Shown: in pieces, positions 44,251 through 54,079 of the stretch
Position numbering within the stretch: the first letter of the stretch is position 1
Layout of the letters: every line of letters starts with the position of its first letter
Assembly: GCA_036365515.1 (NCBI GenBank)
Contig: CM070873.1
Location: 217,856,876 to 217,920,875, forward strand
Direction: 5' to 3'
Origin: Torymus aiolomorphi
Taxonomy: Eukaryota > Arthropoda > Insecta > Hymenoptera > Torymidae
DNA: 64,000 bases
The notes under the pieces: generated by a model
Seen by the model: only the letters and a program-made list of their open reading frames with translations
Database searches by the model: none
What the model was told of the DNA's origin: nothing
Made by a program: the position numbers and the translations under genes

Positions 44251-45303
44251 TGTTGAGGTGTGGAATCTTTAATAAAGGAGAAGAGACAGCTTTAATAGAA
44301 AAATAGAAAGACTGATTTATTAAAGCTTAAAATTACAATAGGTTCTATACGGCGCTTCACCGCGCCACGCGCGAGGTGCTCACTGTTTAACGTACAGCGG
44401 TAGAGAGAGAGGGCAACGCGTCGCTCGCTGCTACTCGAGTTACATACTCACGGACACGCTAGGGAGGGGAGACTTACATGTGTGCGTTCGGACTCTTACA
44501 TGCGCGCTCTCGATACGATATTTAAGGATGTATTGGCTATACAATCGGTGTCAGAAGTTAGTTTTTATTGAAAACATCAATAATTTGTCATATGGGATTG
44601 TTTTTTCTTTTTTATTTGAAAACTATGTAGGTGGGTATAAGACCAATAGTTGAAGCTCCCATAATGAGAAATCAGATAAAAATTTTTGAAGTATTTCGAC
44701 TTTTAAAAATCACATATTATAATACATTTTTAATTTCATTCATCAAGGTGCCGCATCTTCAAATTTTATTCGATTCTTGTTTTGTTGGTCTTATTTTGTC
44801 CAGGGGAGAATTATTAATAGACCCACTAACTCAAAAATAAAAAAACTAACTTTATATTTAAGATAATAAACATTTTAAAGTGTTCAGTCAACTTAAAAAG
44901 TGAGTTCCTTTTTTATAGAACTAAACTCATATTTTTTTATTTTTGAGTTAGTGGGTCTATTTATAATTCTCCCCTGGACAAAATAAGAATCGAATAAAAT
45001 TTGAAGATGCGGCACCTTGATGAATTAAATTAAAAATGTATTAAGACATATGATTTTTAAAAGTCGAAATACTTCAAAAATTTTCGTCTGATTTCTTATT
45101 TTAGGGGCTTATATTGCTCATTTGACTTATTTCTCTAAACTTATTTAATAAAAAAGTAGCAAATATGGTTTTATATTTAATTATTAATAATTTTAGTATT
45201 ACTGAAATTCGACGCCGATAGTATCGTCCATACATCCTTAACTGTCGTGCGCTCGCACATAATATACATTTCTTCCCACGTACAATACAGATGTTTTTCA
45301 ACA
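44251..45303 (-). repeat. copia 3' LTR, split by a TTAA MITE
   Basis: LTR sequence 44251-44521 and 45242-45303 matches 58878-59356 (GGAATCTTTAATAAAGGAGA, TATACGGCGCTTCACCGCGC, GGGAGGGGAGACTTACATGT, CGCACATAATATACATTTCT). Confidence 0.9.
44522..45241. mobile_element. TTAA-flanked palindromic MITE in the LTR
   Basis: TTAA at 44522-44525 and 45238-45241; ends GGATGTATTGGCTATAC and GTATCGTCCATACATCC; long internal palindrome (GGGGAGAATTATTAATAGAC with its complement, centre ~44890). The other LTR is uninterrupted at this place. The open frame at 44631-44840 is palindrome sequence, not a gene. Confidence 0.85.
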
Positions 45304-45312
45304 CGCCCCCTT
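45304..45312 (-). promoter_or_regulatory. copia polypurine tract
   Basis: Minus strand reads AAGGGGGCG immediately before the LTR start TGTTGA, the expected plus-strand primer position. Confidence 0.7.
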
Positions 45313-45990
45313 ACATATATTGTACACTTTCATTTATTACATTATGTTCAATAATTTTCTGTGACATTTCAAACTTATCTCTACACAACGCTTTTGCGAA
45401 TATATCCGCAATATTATCATTCGAATCAATTTTAATTATTTCAATTTCTTTTTCTTTCACGCTTTCATGAACATAGTGATAATATATTTCTATATATGCT
45501 TCGAGTTCTTAGTAAAGTTTCCATAATTCACTATATTTATCGTTCCTGTATTATCTTCAAATATCTTTATAGGATCACTCAGTTTTACATTAAAGTTTTT
45601 CATTAACTCTAGTACAAATTTTACTTCACTAACTGTCTCAGATAAAGCTACATATTCTGCATAAGTTGAGGTCTTTTTTTACAGTTTTTGTTTCGTACTT
45701 TAACTTATATAAAGTAATGCACCTATCGGATTTCTATATTTAATATCTGACTCTTTAAATTCGATTCCATAGGAGTACTATATATAGTTTACTATTCTGT
45801 AATTGATATTTATTAGCTAATGACTCTATATACTTAGTTTGGCTTAGTTTGGCTTATTTCACATCACAATTTCGATAATCATACTCTATATTAATACCAA
45901 GATATTCTTTAACTTCTCTTAGATCTTTCATCTTAAATTTTCCTGACAAGACTCTTTTCTTAATTCTTAATTAATTCCTAATTTTCTTTT
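45313..45990 (-). pseudogene. copia RNase H
   Basis: Minus strand at about 45680-45500 reads ALSETVSEVKFVLELMKNF, IKIFEDNTGTINIV, NYGNFTKNSKHI: the E-A-E-Y/ALSE helix and D-N-x-x-x-I of the copia RNase H, including the E and D catalytic positions. The region 45700-45990 is broken by stops and frameshifts. Confidence 0.75.
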
Positions 45991-46560
45991 TACTCTTACT
46001 ACAAATCAACAAATCATCGATCTATATTAATAAGTAAATTTGATCTAGACCCTCACCTTGAGTATATAAGAAATAATCCACATTACTCATCTTAAATCCT
46101 ATCTTTGTTAAATATTCATTCAGACATTCATACCATGCTCTTGGGCTTTCTCGTAGTCCGTACAATGCTTTACGTAACTTACAAACTTTGCTTGTTTCAT
46201 CGCTATAACCTTTTGGTTGACTGACACATACCTCCGAGCTTACTTCACTATTTAAAAAAGCCGTGAATACATCCACCTGTTTTATAATTAGACCAAACTG
46301 ACAACAAAAAGAAAATAAAATTTTTAAGGTCTGCATCTTTGATACTGGAGCGTATATGTCGTCAATATTAACATTTGTCTGCTCAAATGCTCTTACGACT
46401 AATCTCGCTTTATATGTACCATCAGATTTTTTACTACAAAACCCATTTTACATCTAGTACCTTTTCCTTTGGTATCTTTTCAACTATTTCCCATGTTTTA
46501 TTCTCATTTAAACTTTCTATTTCTTTATCCATAGCTTTTATCCAGCTCTCACTATCATTA
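45991..46560 (-). pseudogene. copia reverse transcriptase
   Basis: 46336-46022 is an open 104-residue stretch with VDVFTAFLNSEVSSEVCVSQ, KALYGLRESPRAWY and the beginning of the active-site segment; the I-D-D-L-L strand follows at ~46010 after a stop that replaces the tyrosine of the Y-x-D-D motif. Upstream, 46560-46340, the template-grip region is present but frameshifted. Characteristic copia RT (PQGFxxx…KL.KALYGL.…W). Confidence 0.85.
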
Positions 46561-46659
46561 CTACTCATCGCCTTCTCAAATGTATATGAAGCATCTACCC
46601 TGCAGTAATTTGCATAAATATTATTTGAAATATTTTCTGGATATCTTATTGGGCTTTTT

Positions 46660-47030
46660 TTATCTACGTGGGATTTTTAATAGTTCTAAATTTTGCTTTT
46701 TTGCTACCTTTAGTTCCTGTTCATTAATCTCATCCGCGCTTTCAAAAACATTATCATTGATTAAATCATCATCATGATCAGTTTCTTTTCCTCTACTTGA
46801 CTTAAGAGTCAACTCAGACTCTGATTCAGCTTCATCGAGCCCTATACATTTTATGTTTTCCTCTACAATATCTACATGTCTAGCAATTATCATTTTATTA
46901 TTTAAGAGTACTCTATAACCTACATCACTATAGCTTAATAGAATACCCATATCCGTCTTTTTATCTTACTTAGAAATTCTTTTTTGTTCCGGTTTTCTTA
47001 CAAAAACTCTGCTACCGTAAAGACATAAAT
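46660..47030 (-). pseudogene. copia integrase C-terminal region
   Basis: YGSRVFVRKPEQKRISK at ~47010-46970, a stop, then the 96-residue frame 46950-46660: GILLSYSDVGYRVLL (the G-x-x-x-G-Y-x-x-x-x-Y module of copia integrase C-termini), HVDIVEENI and an acidic linker before RT. Confidence 0.8.
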
Positions 47031-47345
47031 GTTCGGAGGGGGGGGGGGGGGTGTCCAAAGTTTAGACGATTCACTTTAGAATTGAAGTCAACTCTAGACG
47101 TTCTCCATTCCGACATAAGCTACTGCAGATTGTGCAAAATTTCGAAATTCTAAATTACGAAAACCATATTTTCGAATGTAACAATTCACCTACTCTCCAA
47201 AACATCGAATTTCATCAATACTATTTTTAAACGAATATAACTTGTTTCTAATGATTTATTTCGAAATATCTTTATTGTATCCCTATTAAAGTTCTATAAA
47301 TGAAATTCGATGTTTTGGACAGTAGGTATTGTATTTGCTAACGTA
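47031..47345. mobile_element. ~300-bp inverted-repeat insertion in integrase
   Basis: Starts near a G run (~47037-47050). CCAAAACATCGAATTTCAT (47209) pairs with ATGAAATTCGATGTTTTGG (47306). Copia integrase homology stops on either side and there are no recognisable residues within. Boundaries approximate. Confidence 0.55.
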
Positions 47346-48033
47346 CGATTTTCAAGTATGTGCCTCTGCTAGTAAACAATGCGCCATATCCATTATTGTT
47401 CTATTAATTCGTTCCGCGGTTCCGTTTAACTCATGTATATGCGCTGGACAATTATTCAAGATAATACCTTTTTCCCTTACAAATTTATAAAAACGATTAT
47501 TTAAGGATTCTTTCCCGTTATCACATCTCAATATTTTTACTCGTTTTCCCGTTAAGTTTTCATTTTCATTTATAAATCTAACTAAACAGTCAAAAACATC
47601 ATCTTTAGCTTTTATGCAATAAACTCGAGCTATTTTGCTATAATCATCTATAAGGGAAACAAAATAATTTTTTCGTTAAATCCCACAGTTTTAAATGGAC
47701 CGCAAACATCGGTATGTATAATTTCTAAAATCTTTTTCGCTCTACTTCTATTATTCTCGAACGGTAAATTGTGCATTTTATTTTCAATACAAGTTTTACA
47801 TTTCATAAAGTCTGTTACAAGTTCACTCGGAACACCTTCCAGCAACTACTGTTTACATATCGTATTCAAATAACCGAAATTCACATGACCTAACACTCTG
47901 TGCCACCTTTCCTTTTGACTCATATTATTATTTCGTTCGGCACTATTTACGAAAGTCTCCTTACTTAGCAATTTACTTCTCATTTTATAAATTCTATTCT
48001 CTCTATATGCTACCGCTATTAATTTGTCCTCAT
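47346..48033 (-). pseudogene. copia integrase N-terminal and catalytic core
   Basis: Minus strand from 48033: KLIAVAYRENRIYKM, zinc-binding WHRVLGHVNFGYL (H-x-x-x-H), a TAG stop near 47847, CKTCI (C-x-x-C), then core with HTDVCGPFKTVG (first Asp), VKILRCDNGKES (second Asp), and HIHELNGTAERINRT with the catalytic Glu near 47405. Frames are in large part open (47845-47648 uninterrupted). The 5' end at 48033 is the DIRS insertion point. Confidence 0.85.
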
Positions 48034-48187
48034 CTATAATTATACTTTAAGCTTCGCTCTCGAGATTATTTCAACGTGTACAGTAGGACAAGTATCCTTG
48101 TCCTGCCGCCAGGTGTCACAACGGTCTTTAGTGAGCAAAAGCGGGGGGAGGCGGGCCTCGCGGCGCGCGGCCCCGCTCTCTACTTCA
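48034..48187. repeat. DIRS left inverted terminal repeat
   Basis: AGCTTCGCTCTCGAGATTAT, GACAAGTATCCTTGTCCTGC, GGAGGCGGGCCTCGCGGCGC; complementary to 53946-54079 with differences concentrated at the outer end. Confidence 0.85.
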
Positions 48188-48267
48188 TTCCTTTTACCGT
48201 TGTCGCCGGGTGCACATCGTTAGGTTGTTAGCTTAGATAATTGCGTTTAGGTGTTATAAAAGTTGAA

Positions 48268-48468
48268 ATGTCGAAGAGAAGATTAGTAGATTTAGAAATA
48301 GAATTTACGGTGAAGGAGAACAAAGAATTTGAGGAGAAGCTTTTACATTTACAAAAGATGAAGGAGGACTGTACCGAGTCAGAGAGTCATCCGGCGAGGA
48401 TGATGCACTGGCTCATCTTTCGGACTCTGAAGGAGAATCAGAGATCAAAGGAAATAAAGATTAGTTAA
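48268..48468 (+). pseudogene. DIRS gag-like ORF start (truncated)
   Basis: ATG at 48268 follows the left repeat. Reads MSKRRLVDLEIEFTVKENKE with a charged helix, then shifts; in the neighbouring frame the acidic stretch DALAHLSDSEGESEIKG continues to ~48455. Position and acidic character suggest the first ORF (gag) of a DIRS element. No zinc knuckle seen. The remainder was lost to decay and to the copia insertion at 48772. Confidence 0.45.
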
Positions 48469-48771
48469 AAAGAAAGATGCTTATGATTCTCGCGCCCGGC
48501 ATTCGTCGGGACGGAATATTTGACACAATAGTGTCTTGGCCTCTATAGGGGCGATATATAAGTTATTGACGCTTATATAAGCTTATAAAAGCATGTAAAA
48601 TTTTTTGCTCTTTCACACCCGGTACTCAGTGGGATGATACGTCATGACAGGCGCATGATAATAGAGCGGTGTGCAGGTCCAAGCGTGTCAACGCAGGTTA
48701 GGACGCACGACTAGTCGTTAGGTTTTCACGACACATTATCGCTTAGATGCCATTTTGTTTCTAAACAGTAC
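48469..48771. other. No open gene; presumed decayed DIRS gag
   Basis: Between the gag remnant and the copia LTR; stops in all frames. Confidence 0.4.
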
Positions 48772-49058
48772 TGTTGGATATTATGAATATTTCGCCTTCT
48801 ATATGTATGCGATACAGACAGCGCGCGACACACGTACGCACACATGTATGTCTCCCCTCCTTAGTGCGTCCGTGAGTCAGTAGGAATGCCGAGCGGCAGC
48901 GAGCGACGCGCTGCTCACTCTCTAGTCTCGTATGCCCATGATGTAACATCTCGCACATGGCGTAGGGAAGCGCCGATTATCATAGTCATTAACAATAAAC
49001 TAGTCTTTTTTTAAGTATTACTAAAGAGTTCTAATTAACCTCACCACAACCTCCAACA
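48772..49058 (+). repeat. copia LTR (plus strand), 287 bp
   Basis: Begins TGTTGGA, ends TCCAACA. Contains CACACATGTATGTCTCCCCT and GCAGCGAGCGACGCGCTGCT, similar to the reverse complement of 59200-59260. Confidence 0.85.
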
Positions 49059-49076
49059 TGGTAGCAGATCGCGGTT
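49059..49076 (+). promoter_or_regulatory. copia primer-binding site
   Basis: TGGTAGCAGATCGCGG directly after the LTR; copia elements use initiator-Met tRNA, whose inner region gives TGGTAGCAG-type sites. The minus-strand copia has TGGTAGCGAAGAGC at the same place (58877-58864). Confidence 0.7.
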
Positions 49077-49390
49077 GGTAAGTGAAAAGAAAAGACTCTG
49101 ACTCAATACAAGCCTCGGCGAGTATTGGGACAGCCTTGCCGTAGGAAGAGAAAAAGCACGCGGCTCGCGAAAAGTTTAACTGTGAGAAATATTGAAGGAA
49201 AAGTGCAAAAGTAAGAAAAATACAAGTGTGAATAAATAATAGAATATGTCTATAAGTGATAGAAGAAAGAATTTTGAAAAATTTATGAATAATTCAAGCC
49301 GATGCGAGCAGATTAGATTTCTTGTGTGAAGCACGCGGCACGGTGCAAGAATAGAGCACGTGGCAGAATTTGAGGTTATACACGTGGTAA

Positions 49391-50278
49391 ATGGACACTA
49401 AAGGACAAGTGAAAACCAAAGAAGAAGTAATACTAGAAGACATTGAATACGAAAGCAAAGAAATAATTAAGAAAAAGATTGCCGAAAAACGTTTTTTGAA
49501 AATAGTGCAGAAAATAATTACGCTAAATAAAGTAATAAAAGTGTATGAAGATATCAAGTTAAAAAAGGTCGAGATGGCTAAGCAAGCAAAATTCGAAGAT
49601 ATAGTAATTCCCATTTTTGATGGTGCAAACTATGCAAGCTGGAAATTTCGCTTAATGACTCTATTAGAGTATAAAGAGTGCAAAGAGCAAGCTGAAAGAG
49701 AGCGGGCTGAGGCAGATAAAGCAGATGAATGGAAGAAAAAGGATTTAAAAGCAAGAAATATATTAATAAGCACTATTTCAGACAAGCAATTAGAATATGT
49801 TTGTGAATGCGATACAGCTTACAAAATGATGGAAAAATTCAAGAGCATATACTCTACTAAATCTACAGCGCAGCAAATAATATGCAGAGGTCAACTAGAA
49901 GATATTAAACTCAAAAATTATGAGAAAGTTGAAAAATTTTTTGTAGAGTTCGAACAAGCGTGCAACAAATTTAAAGCAGCTGGAGGCACACTACCAGAAA
50001 AAGAAAAAATGCGGTATCGAATTAGAGCACTACCAGCAAGCTACAGCTTTATTGGAAGTCTCATTGATCTCGTCCCAGAAGCTCAACAAACGGTAGACTA
50101 TGTTAAGTCTAAAATTCAAGAAAAAAATTTGACAGTGCCTAATGACGAGAAAAGGAAAAATGTAAGTACATTCAACGTCAAGACAAAGGGACAGTGTTAT
50201 AACTGTGGCCGGGGAGGTCATTTAAAGAAGGACTGTTGGAGACCACCACAGATCAGCCAGAGCAGAGGAGCATTCTAA
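49391..50278 (+). CDS. copia Gag (plus-strand copy)
   Basis: 295-residue frame, the longest clean one in this part. A lysine-rich leader (to ~61) precedes a second ATG (49574) whose MAKQAKFEDIVIPIFDGANY is the usual copia Gag start, so translation may begin there. Residues ~75-240 are the UBN2/Gag capsid-like domain (YASWKFRLMTLLEYKEC, AYKMMEKFKSIYSTKS, VEKFFVEFEQACNKFKAAGG). The zinc knuckle CYNCGRGGHLKKDC is at residues ~270-283. TAA at 50276 ends it, but the same frame continues with an RG-rich tail (50279-50400) into protease, so the stop is probably a mutation rather than the natural end. Assembles virus-like particles in the family. Confidence 0.88.
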   Translation: MDTKGQVKTKEEVILEDIEYESKEIIKKKIAEKRFLKIVQKIITLNKVIKVYEDIKLKKVEMAKQAKFEDIVIPIFDGANYASWKFRLMTLLEYKECKEQAERERAEADKADEWKKKDLKARNILISTISDKQLEYVCECDTAYKMMEKFKSIYSTKSTAQQIICRGQLEDIKLKNYEKVEKFFVEFEQACNKFKAAGGTLPEKEKMRYRIRALPASYSFIGSLIDLVPEAQQTVDYVKSKIQEKNLTVPNDEKRKNVSTFNVKTKGQCYNCGRGGHLKKDCWRPPQISQSRGAF

Positions 50279-50726
50279 AACAGAGGAGCATCCCAGAGCA
50301 GAGGTCAAGGCCAACGAGGATCCCAGAGAGGATATCAACAAGGCAGATCCAGAGGACGCGGTCATGGCAGAGGAGCAGCTCAGCAGAGGCAAGAACACTC
50401 CAGTCAACCCAGCGAAGACTCATCAGCTGAGACCTGGATGATCAAAGTTAATCACGACGAAGTGAAAAGTGAAATTATGAGTGATGTGTTATATAGCAAA
50501 GTAGAATCTAATTTTTATCTTTACCCCAATCCAAGCTTCGGCGAAGGTTGTGGTAATATAAGTAGAAAAACGAATGTTTATAATTATAATTGCGAAAAGA
50601 ACGGTAAATTCAACGAAATCAGTTCGTTGTTAGATAGCGGATGCACTGATCATGTTGTGAATGATGAGAGAATGTATGAAAAATTTATTATATTAAAAAA
50701 TCCAATTGAAGTAAGTTCAAAATAAA
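50279..50726 (+). pseudogene. copia protease (partial)
   Basis: Same frame as Gag. RG/Q-rich linker, ETWMIKVNHDE, and the aspartic protease motif SSLLDSGCTDHVVND (~50620-50665, D-S-G). The frame stops at 50725 after NPIEVSSK, about 30 residues past the active site, where DIRS-derived sequence takes over. Confidence 0.8.
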
Positions 50727-50816
50727 GTATTTCAAAAAGCCCAGAGATCAGGAGAGCAATCTGGATCAGATGCAGAGGCCCCCGAAAACAAAGAAGAACT
50801 AGATGTATATATCTAA

Positions 50817-51686
50817 GTAGGCGGTAGGCTAAAATTTTTTGTAAGTGCATGGGAAGAAATTGCTAAAGATAAATTTATTTTACAATGCGTTAAAGGGTAT
50901 AAGATTCCTTTTAGATTAAAGCCTAGACAAAAATTTTTTGTAAACAGGCCAATAAAATCTCCTGCGGAAGTTGAAATTTTAAAAGTAGCTATAAGAGTAC
51001 TTGAAGAAAAAGGAGCAATAATAAGATGTAAGCATAGTAAAGGGCAGTTCTTATCCTCCTATTTTGTTGTTCCTAAGCCAGGCGGCTCTTCTAGGTTCAT
51101 TATTAACTTAAAGAAGTTAAATAAATATATACATACTGAACATTTTAAGTTAGAGGATTTGAGAACAGCCACTAAGTTAATTTCGCAGGGAGATTTTATG
51201 GTCTCATTAGATTTACAGGACACTTATTTGTTAGTCCTAGTACATTTGAATAGTCAAAAATATTTAAGGTTTAAGTTTCAAGGCGTACTACACCAATTTG
51301 TTTGTTTACCATTTCGCTTGTGTACAAGCCCATATGTATTTACTAAAATACTTAGACCAGTTTTGAAATCTTTAAGAGTAAAGGAATATATGTCTGTAAT
51401 ATATTTGGATGATACCTTGTGTATAGCTAATAGTTTCGATGCTTGTTTGAATAATGCTAGGGCTACAGTAGATGTTTTTAAAAAGCTGGGTTTTATTGTT
51501 AGTAAGACTAAATCTGAGTTAGTCCCCAGAAAGGTGTGTAAATATCTAGGTTTTATGATTGATTCAAATGAGAATACTTTGAAATTAACTGATAAAAAGA
51601 AAGTTAATTTTATTGGTATGATAAACACCTTTTTGGAAAAGAAGTCCTGCAGGATTGTGGTTTTAGCTAGATTATGGATAAGCTAG
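50817..51686 (+). pseudogene. DIRS reverse transcriptase
   Basis: The frame is open from 50817, well upstream of the first in-frame start-like codon. Order: GGRLKFFVSAWEEIAKDKF (N-terminal DIRS signature G-R-L), YKIPFRLKP, AIRVLEEKGAII, SSYFVVPKPGGSSRFIINLK (finger), GDFMVSLDLQDTYLLVLVH (first catalytic Asp), FVCLPFRLCTSPYVFTKIL, VIYLDDTLCIA (catalytic Y-L-D-D, ~51400), FMIDS near 51555. The final stretch (~51640-51686) is out of register with the next domain: one base shift near 51670. In the family it copies RNA into a circular or gapped intermediate. Confidence 0.88.
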
Positions 51687-52561
51687 TGGCGGCATGCCCA
51701 GCGATTGAGTACGGTTGGCTATACACAAAGGTTATGGAAACAGAAAAATTAAAGGCTTTGGAAAGTGTAGGTGGAGATTATAATGGTAGATTGCCCATTT
51801 CAGATAAGATCAGATTAGATCTTAATTGGTAGGTAACCAATATTCCAACCGCCTCTAAGTGTTTTAAGAATGTATCATTTGCTATGTACACAGACGCTTC
51901 GGACAATGGCTGAGGTGCAACAGATGGGCTTAGAAACACGTTTGGATACTGAAATAAAGTAGAGAGGAAATGGTATATTAATTTTAAAGAATTATTGGCG
52001 GTTAAATTGGCTTTGGAGTCTGTGTGATCAAATGAATAATGCTCTATTCTATTAAGGAGTGATAATACGACAGCGATCGCGTATATCAATAAAATGGGTG
52101 GAGTGAGATTGGAAAAATGTAATAATTTGGCGTGATCAATTTGGCAGTGGGCAGAGGAGAGAAGAATTATATTTAGGGCTTCATATATCCCTTCCAGGGA
52201 AAATAAGGATGCAGACTCTCTCTCTAGGGCTTTCAATGAAGATTCTGAGTGGTAGTGGTCTGATGAAGCTTTTTTGAGTATAATTCGGACTTTTGGTGCA
52301 CCAGATGTCGACTTATTCGCGTCACCTTTCAACAAAAATTACGAAAATTATATCTCATGGATGCCAGCTACAGAAGCATTTCAAATAGATGCGTTTACGG
52401 TATCGTGGACGGATTTATTCTTTTATGCATTTCCTCCCTTTATTATAATTTTAAAGGTCTTTGTTAAAATTAAAGAGGACAGAGCTACATACAGGTATTG
52501 CAGTCGTACCGCACTGGCAGGCACAGCCCTAGTACCCGTTGTTCAAGCGTCTTGTTATTAG
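51674..52561 (+). pseudogene. DIRS RNase H and linker domain
   Basis: Frame begins MDKLVAACPAIEYGWLYTKV. RNase H: MYTDASDNG (catalytic Asp, ~51890), INFKELLAVKLAL (Glu, ~51990), LLRSDNTTAIAYINKMGG (Asp, ~52060), REN-KDADSLSR (~52215). Then APDVDLFASPFNKNYENYIS and DAFTVSWTDLFFYAFPPF, characteristic of DIRS/PAT elements. Stops are TAG 51830, TGA 51911, TGA 51950, TGA 52025, TAA 52037, TGA 52133, TAG 52255; several replace tryptophan. After ~52490 the frame moves to the one used by the recombinase (VPHWQAQP). Confidence 0.82.
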
Positions 52562-52599
52562 TAAGATGTTAATTTTCGGACCTAATGTAAATTTGCTCG

Positions 52600-53700
52600 T
52601 GTCTGCTTTTAGGAAGGAGGGACCCAAGGGCAACACACTTGCAGCTAGTGGCATCGGTTTTATCCGGAGAGCGTTCTTAGATAGAAACATTCCGTCAGAA
52701 TAAGTAGATATTATGTTAGCTTTTTTAAGTAAAGCTACGATTAAACAATACTCGGTGAGCTTAGATAAATGGATGAAGTATTGCTTGAGTAAAGAGACAG
52801 AGCCCTTCTCTCCATAAGAGGAGGAGGTGATACATTTTTTAACGGAGGAATTTAATCGTGACTGCTCTTACGGTACACTAAACACGGATAGAAGTGCCAT
52901 ATCGTTGATTTCCAACAATAAAATTGGAGAAAATATGTTAATTAAAAGATTTTTGAAAGGATGCTTTAAGTTAAGGTCTACAAGCTCCAAGTATGCTGCA
53001 ACTTGGGACGTAGGTTGAGTACTAGATTTTCTAGAAAGTCGCAGTGCGACAGAGACTTTGTGCTTTAAGGACTTAACGTTTAAAACTGTAATGTTATTAT
53101 CATTATGTACAGTTCAGAGAGCTCAAACGATATCAAAGATTAGAGTAGATAAGATTGTTTTTTATGATTCAAGAGCAGAGATTTTAATTACGGATGTAAT
53201 TAAGAATTCACGTCAGGGCATTAGTCAACCAGGATTGAGTTTGCCAAAGTCTTCAGATAGGCCACACTTGTGTGTGTATTGTTGTGTTGATAGGTATCTA
53301 AGATGTACAGAAAAATTAAGAGGGCAAGAACCTTTCCTTTTTATTTCATTAAAGAAACCCTTCGTGTCAGTAGGGTCTCAGACTATAGCGAGATGGCTAA
53401 AACAGGTTTTAGCAGATGCAGGAATCGACATTAGCATTTTCGCAAGGCATTCGACTAGACATGCTTCGACCTCATCTGCGTTGACATGAGGAATAGATCT
53501 CGATACGATAAAAAAACGGCCGGTTGGTCTGAGAAATCGGATGTTTTTGCCAAGTTTTATAACCGTCCGATAATTAGGAACAAAACAAGAATTTGTGCTT
53601 GCACTGTTAAAAAAGAGGGTCTCATAGTAAGACATTTTTTTTTATATAAAGGTTTTCATGTAATTATATTAAGACGTGTACGTTTTTTGGTTTAGCAAAT
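52600..53700 (+). pseudogene. DIRS tyrosine recombinase
   Basis: Core-binding part: IMLAFLSKATIKQYSVSLDKW, HFLTEEFNRDCSYGTLNTDR. Catalytic part: TVQRAQTISKIRVDKI (first Arg), FISLKKPFVSVGSQTIARWL, then HSTRHAS (H-x-x-R box), AGWSEKSDVFAKFYNRPI with the nucleophilic Tyr. All catalytic residues can be seen. The reading frame is single (frame of 52827) but stopped at 52693 (TAA), 52815 (TAA), 53016 (TGA) and 53487 (TGA, between the H-x-x-R box and the Tyr segment). DIRS elements use this enzyme in place of an integrase, which explains the absence of a target duplication. Confidence 0.85.
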
Positions 53701-53764
53701 AAAACTTATTACAACGCACAGATTGTTTAAAATTGTTAAATAATGTACACTTTAAAGATTACAC

Positions 53765-53868
53765 GGTTAAATAATCTCGAGAGCGAAGCTTAAAGTATAA
53801 TTATAGATCAAACAAACTTACCTAAGTGAAGTTCGATCGTAATTATACGAAAGCTTCGCTCGAAGAGA
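53765..53868. repeat. DIRS internal complementary region
   Basis: TAATCTCGAGAGCGAAGCTTAAAGTATAATTATAG is complementary to the left end (48034-48070), and TAATTATACGAAAGCTTCGC with TCGAAGAGATTAT is complementary to the right end (54050-54079). The two are joined by a ~35-base spacer. This is the circular-junction template known for DIRS elements. Confidence 0.8.
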
Positions 53869-53945
53869 TTATGTCCCACCCTTACAAGCTTATCGACCCA
53901 ACCCTTGGATTATTTCACAATTTTCACATATATATTCTAAAATGT

Positions 53946-54079
53946 CAAGTAGAGAGCGGGGTCGCGCGCCGCGAGGCCCGCCTCCCCCCGTTTTGCTCTC
54001 TAAAGACCGTTGTGACGCCTGGCGGCAGGACAAGGATACTACACGTTTAAATAATCTCTTCGAGCGAAGCTTTCGTGTA
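53946..54079. repeat. DIRS right inverted terminal repeat
   Basis: Complement of 48034-48187; ends GAGCGAAGCTTTCGTGTA. The minus-strand frame 53890-54264 is chimeric: copia protease/integrase linker joined to repeat sequence. Confidence 0.85.

Larger units (their letters stand above)
48772..50726 (+). mobile_element. 5' half of a second copia element (plus strand)
   Basis: LTR, PBS, gag and protease, then an abrupt end at 50726 where DIRS sequence resumes; no integrase, RT or 3' LTR. The family is related to the surrounding minus-strand copia: LTRs share GCGAGCGACGCG and TCTCCCCTCC blocks and both gags share the V/I-P-I/V-F-D-G start. Confidence 0.85.
48034..54079 (+). mobile_element. DIRS retrotransposon inserted in copia
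   Basis: Inverted terminal repeats 48034-48187 and 53946-54079, an internal complementary region 53765-53868, and plus-strand gag fragment, RT, RNase H and tyrosine recombinase. This is the DIRS plan, with integration by tyrosine recombinase and no target duplication; copia coding sequence ends at 54080 and resumes at 48033 with no duplicated bases seen. The element is interrupted by a 5' fragment of another copia (48772-50726). Confidence 0.88.

Noticed and set aside
44082..44306. Val-Cys repeat open frame
   Set aside because: Translation of (GT)n; not a protein.
52274..52335. Minus-strand 185-residue frame 51778-52335
   Set aside because: Antisense shadow of the DIRS RNase H, which carries the recognisable motifs.
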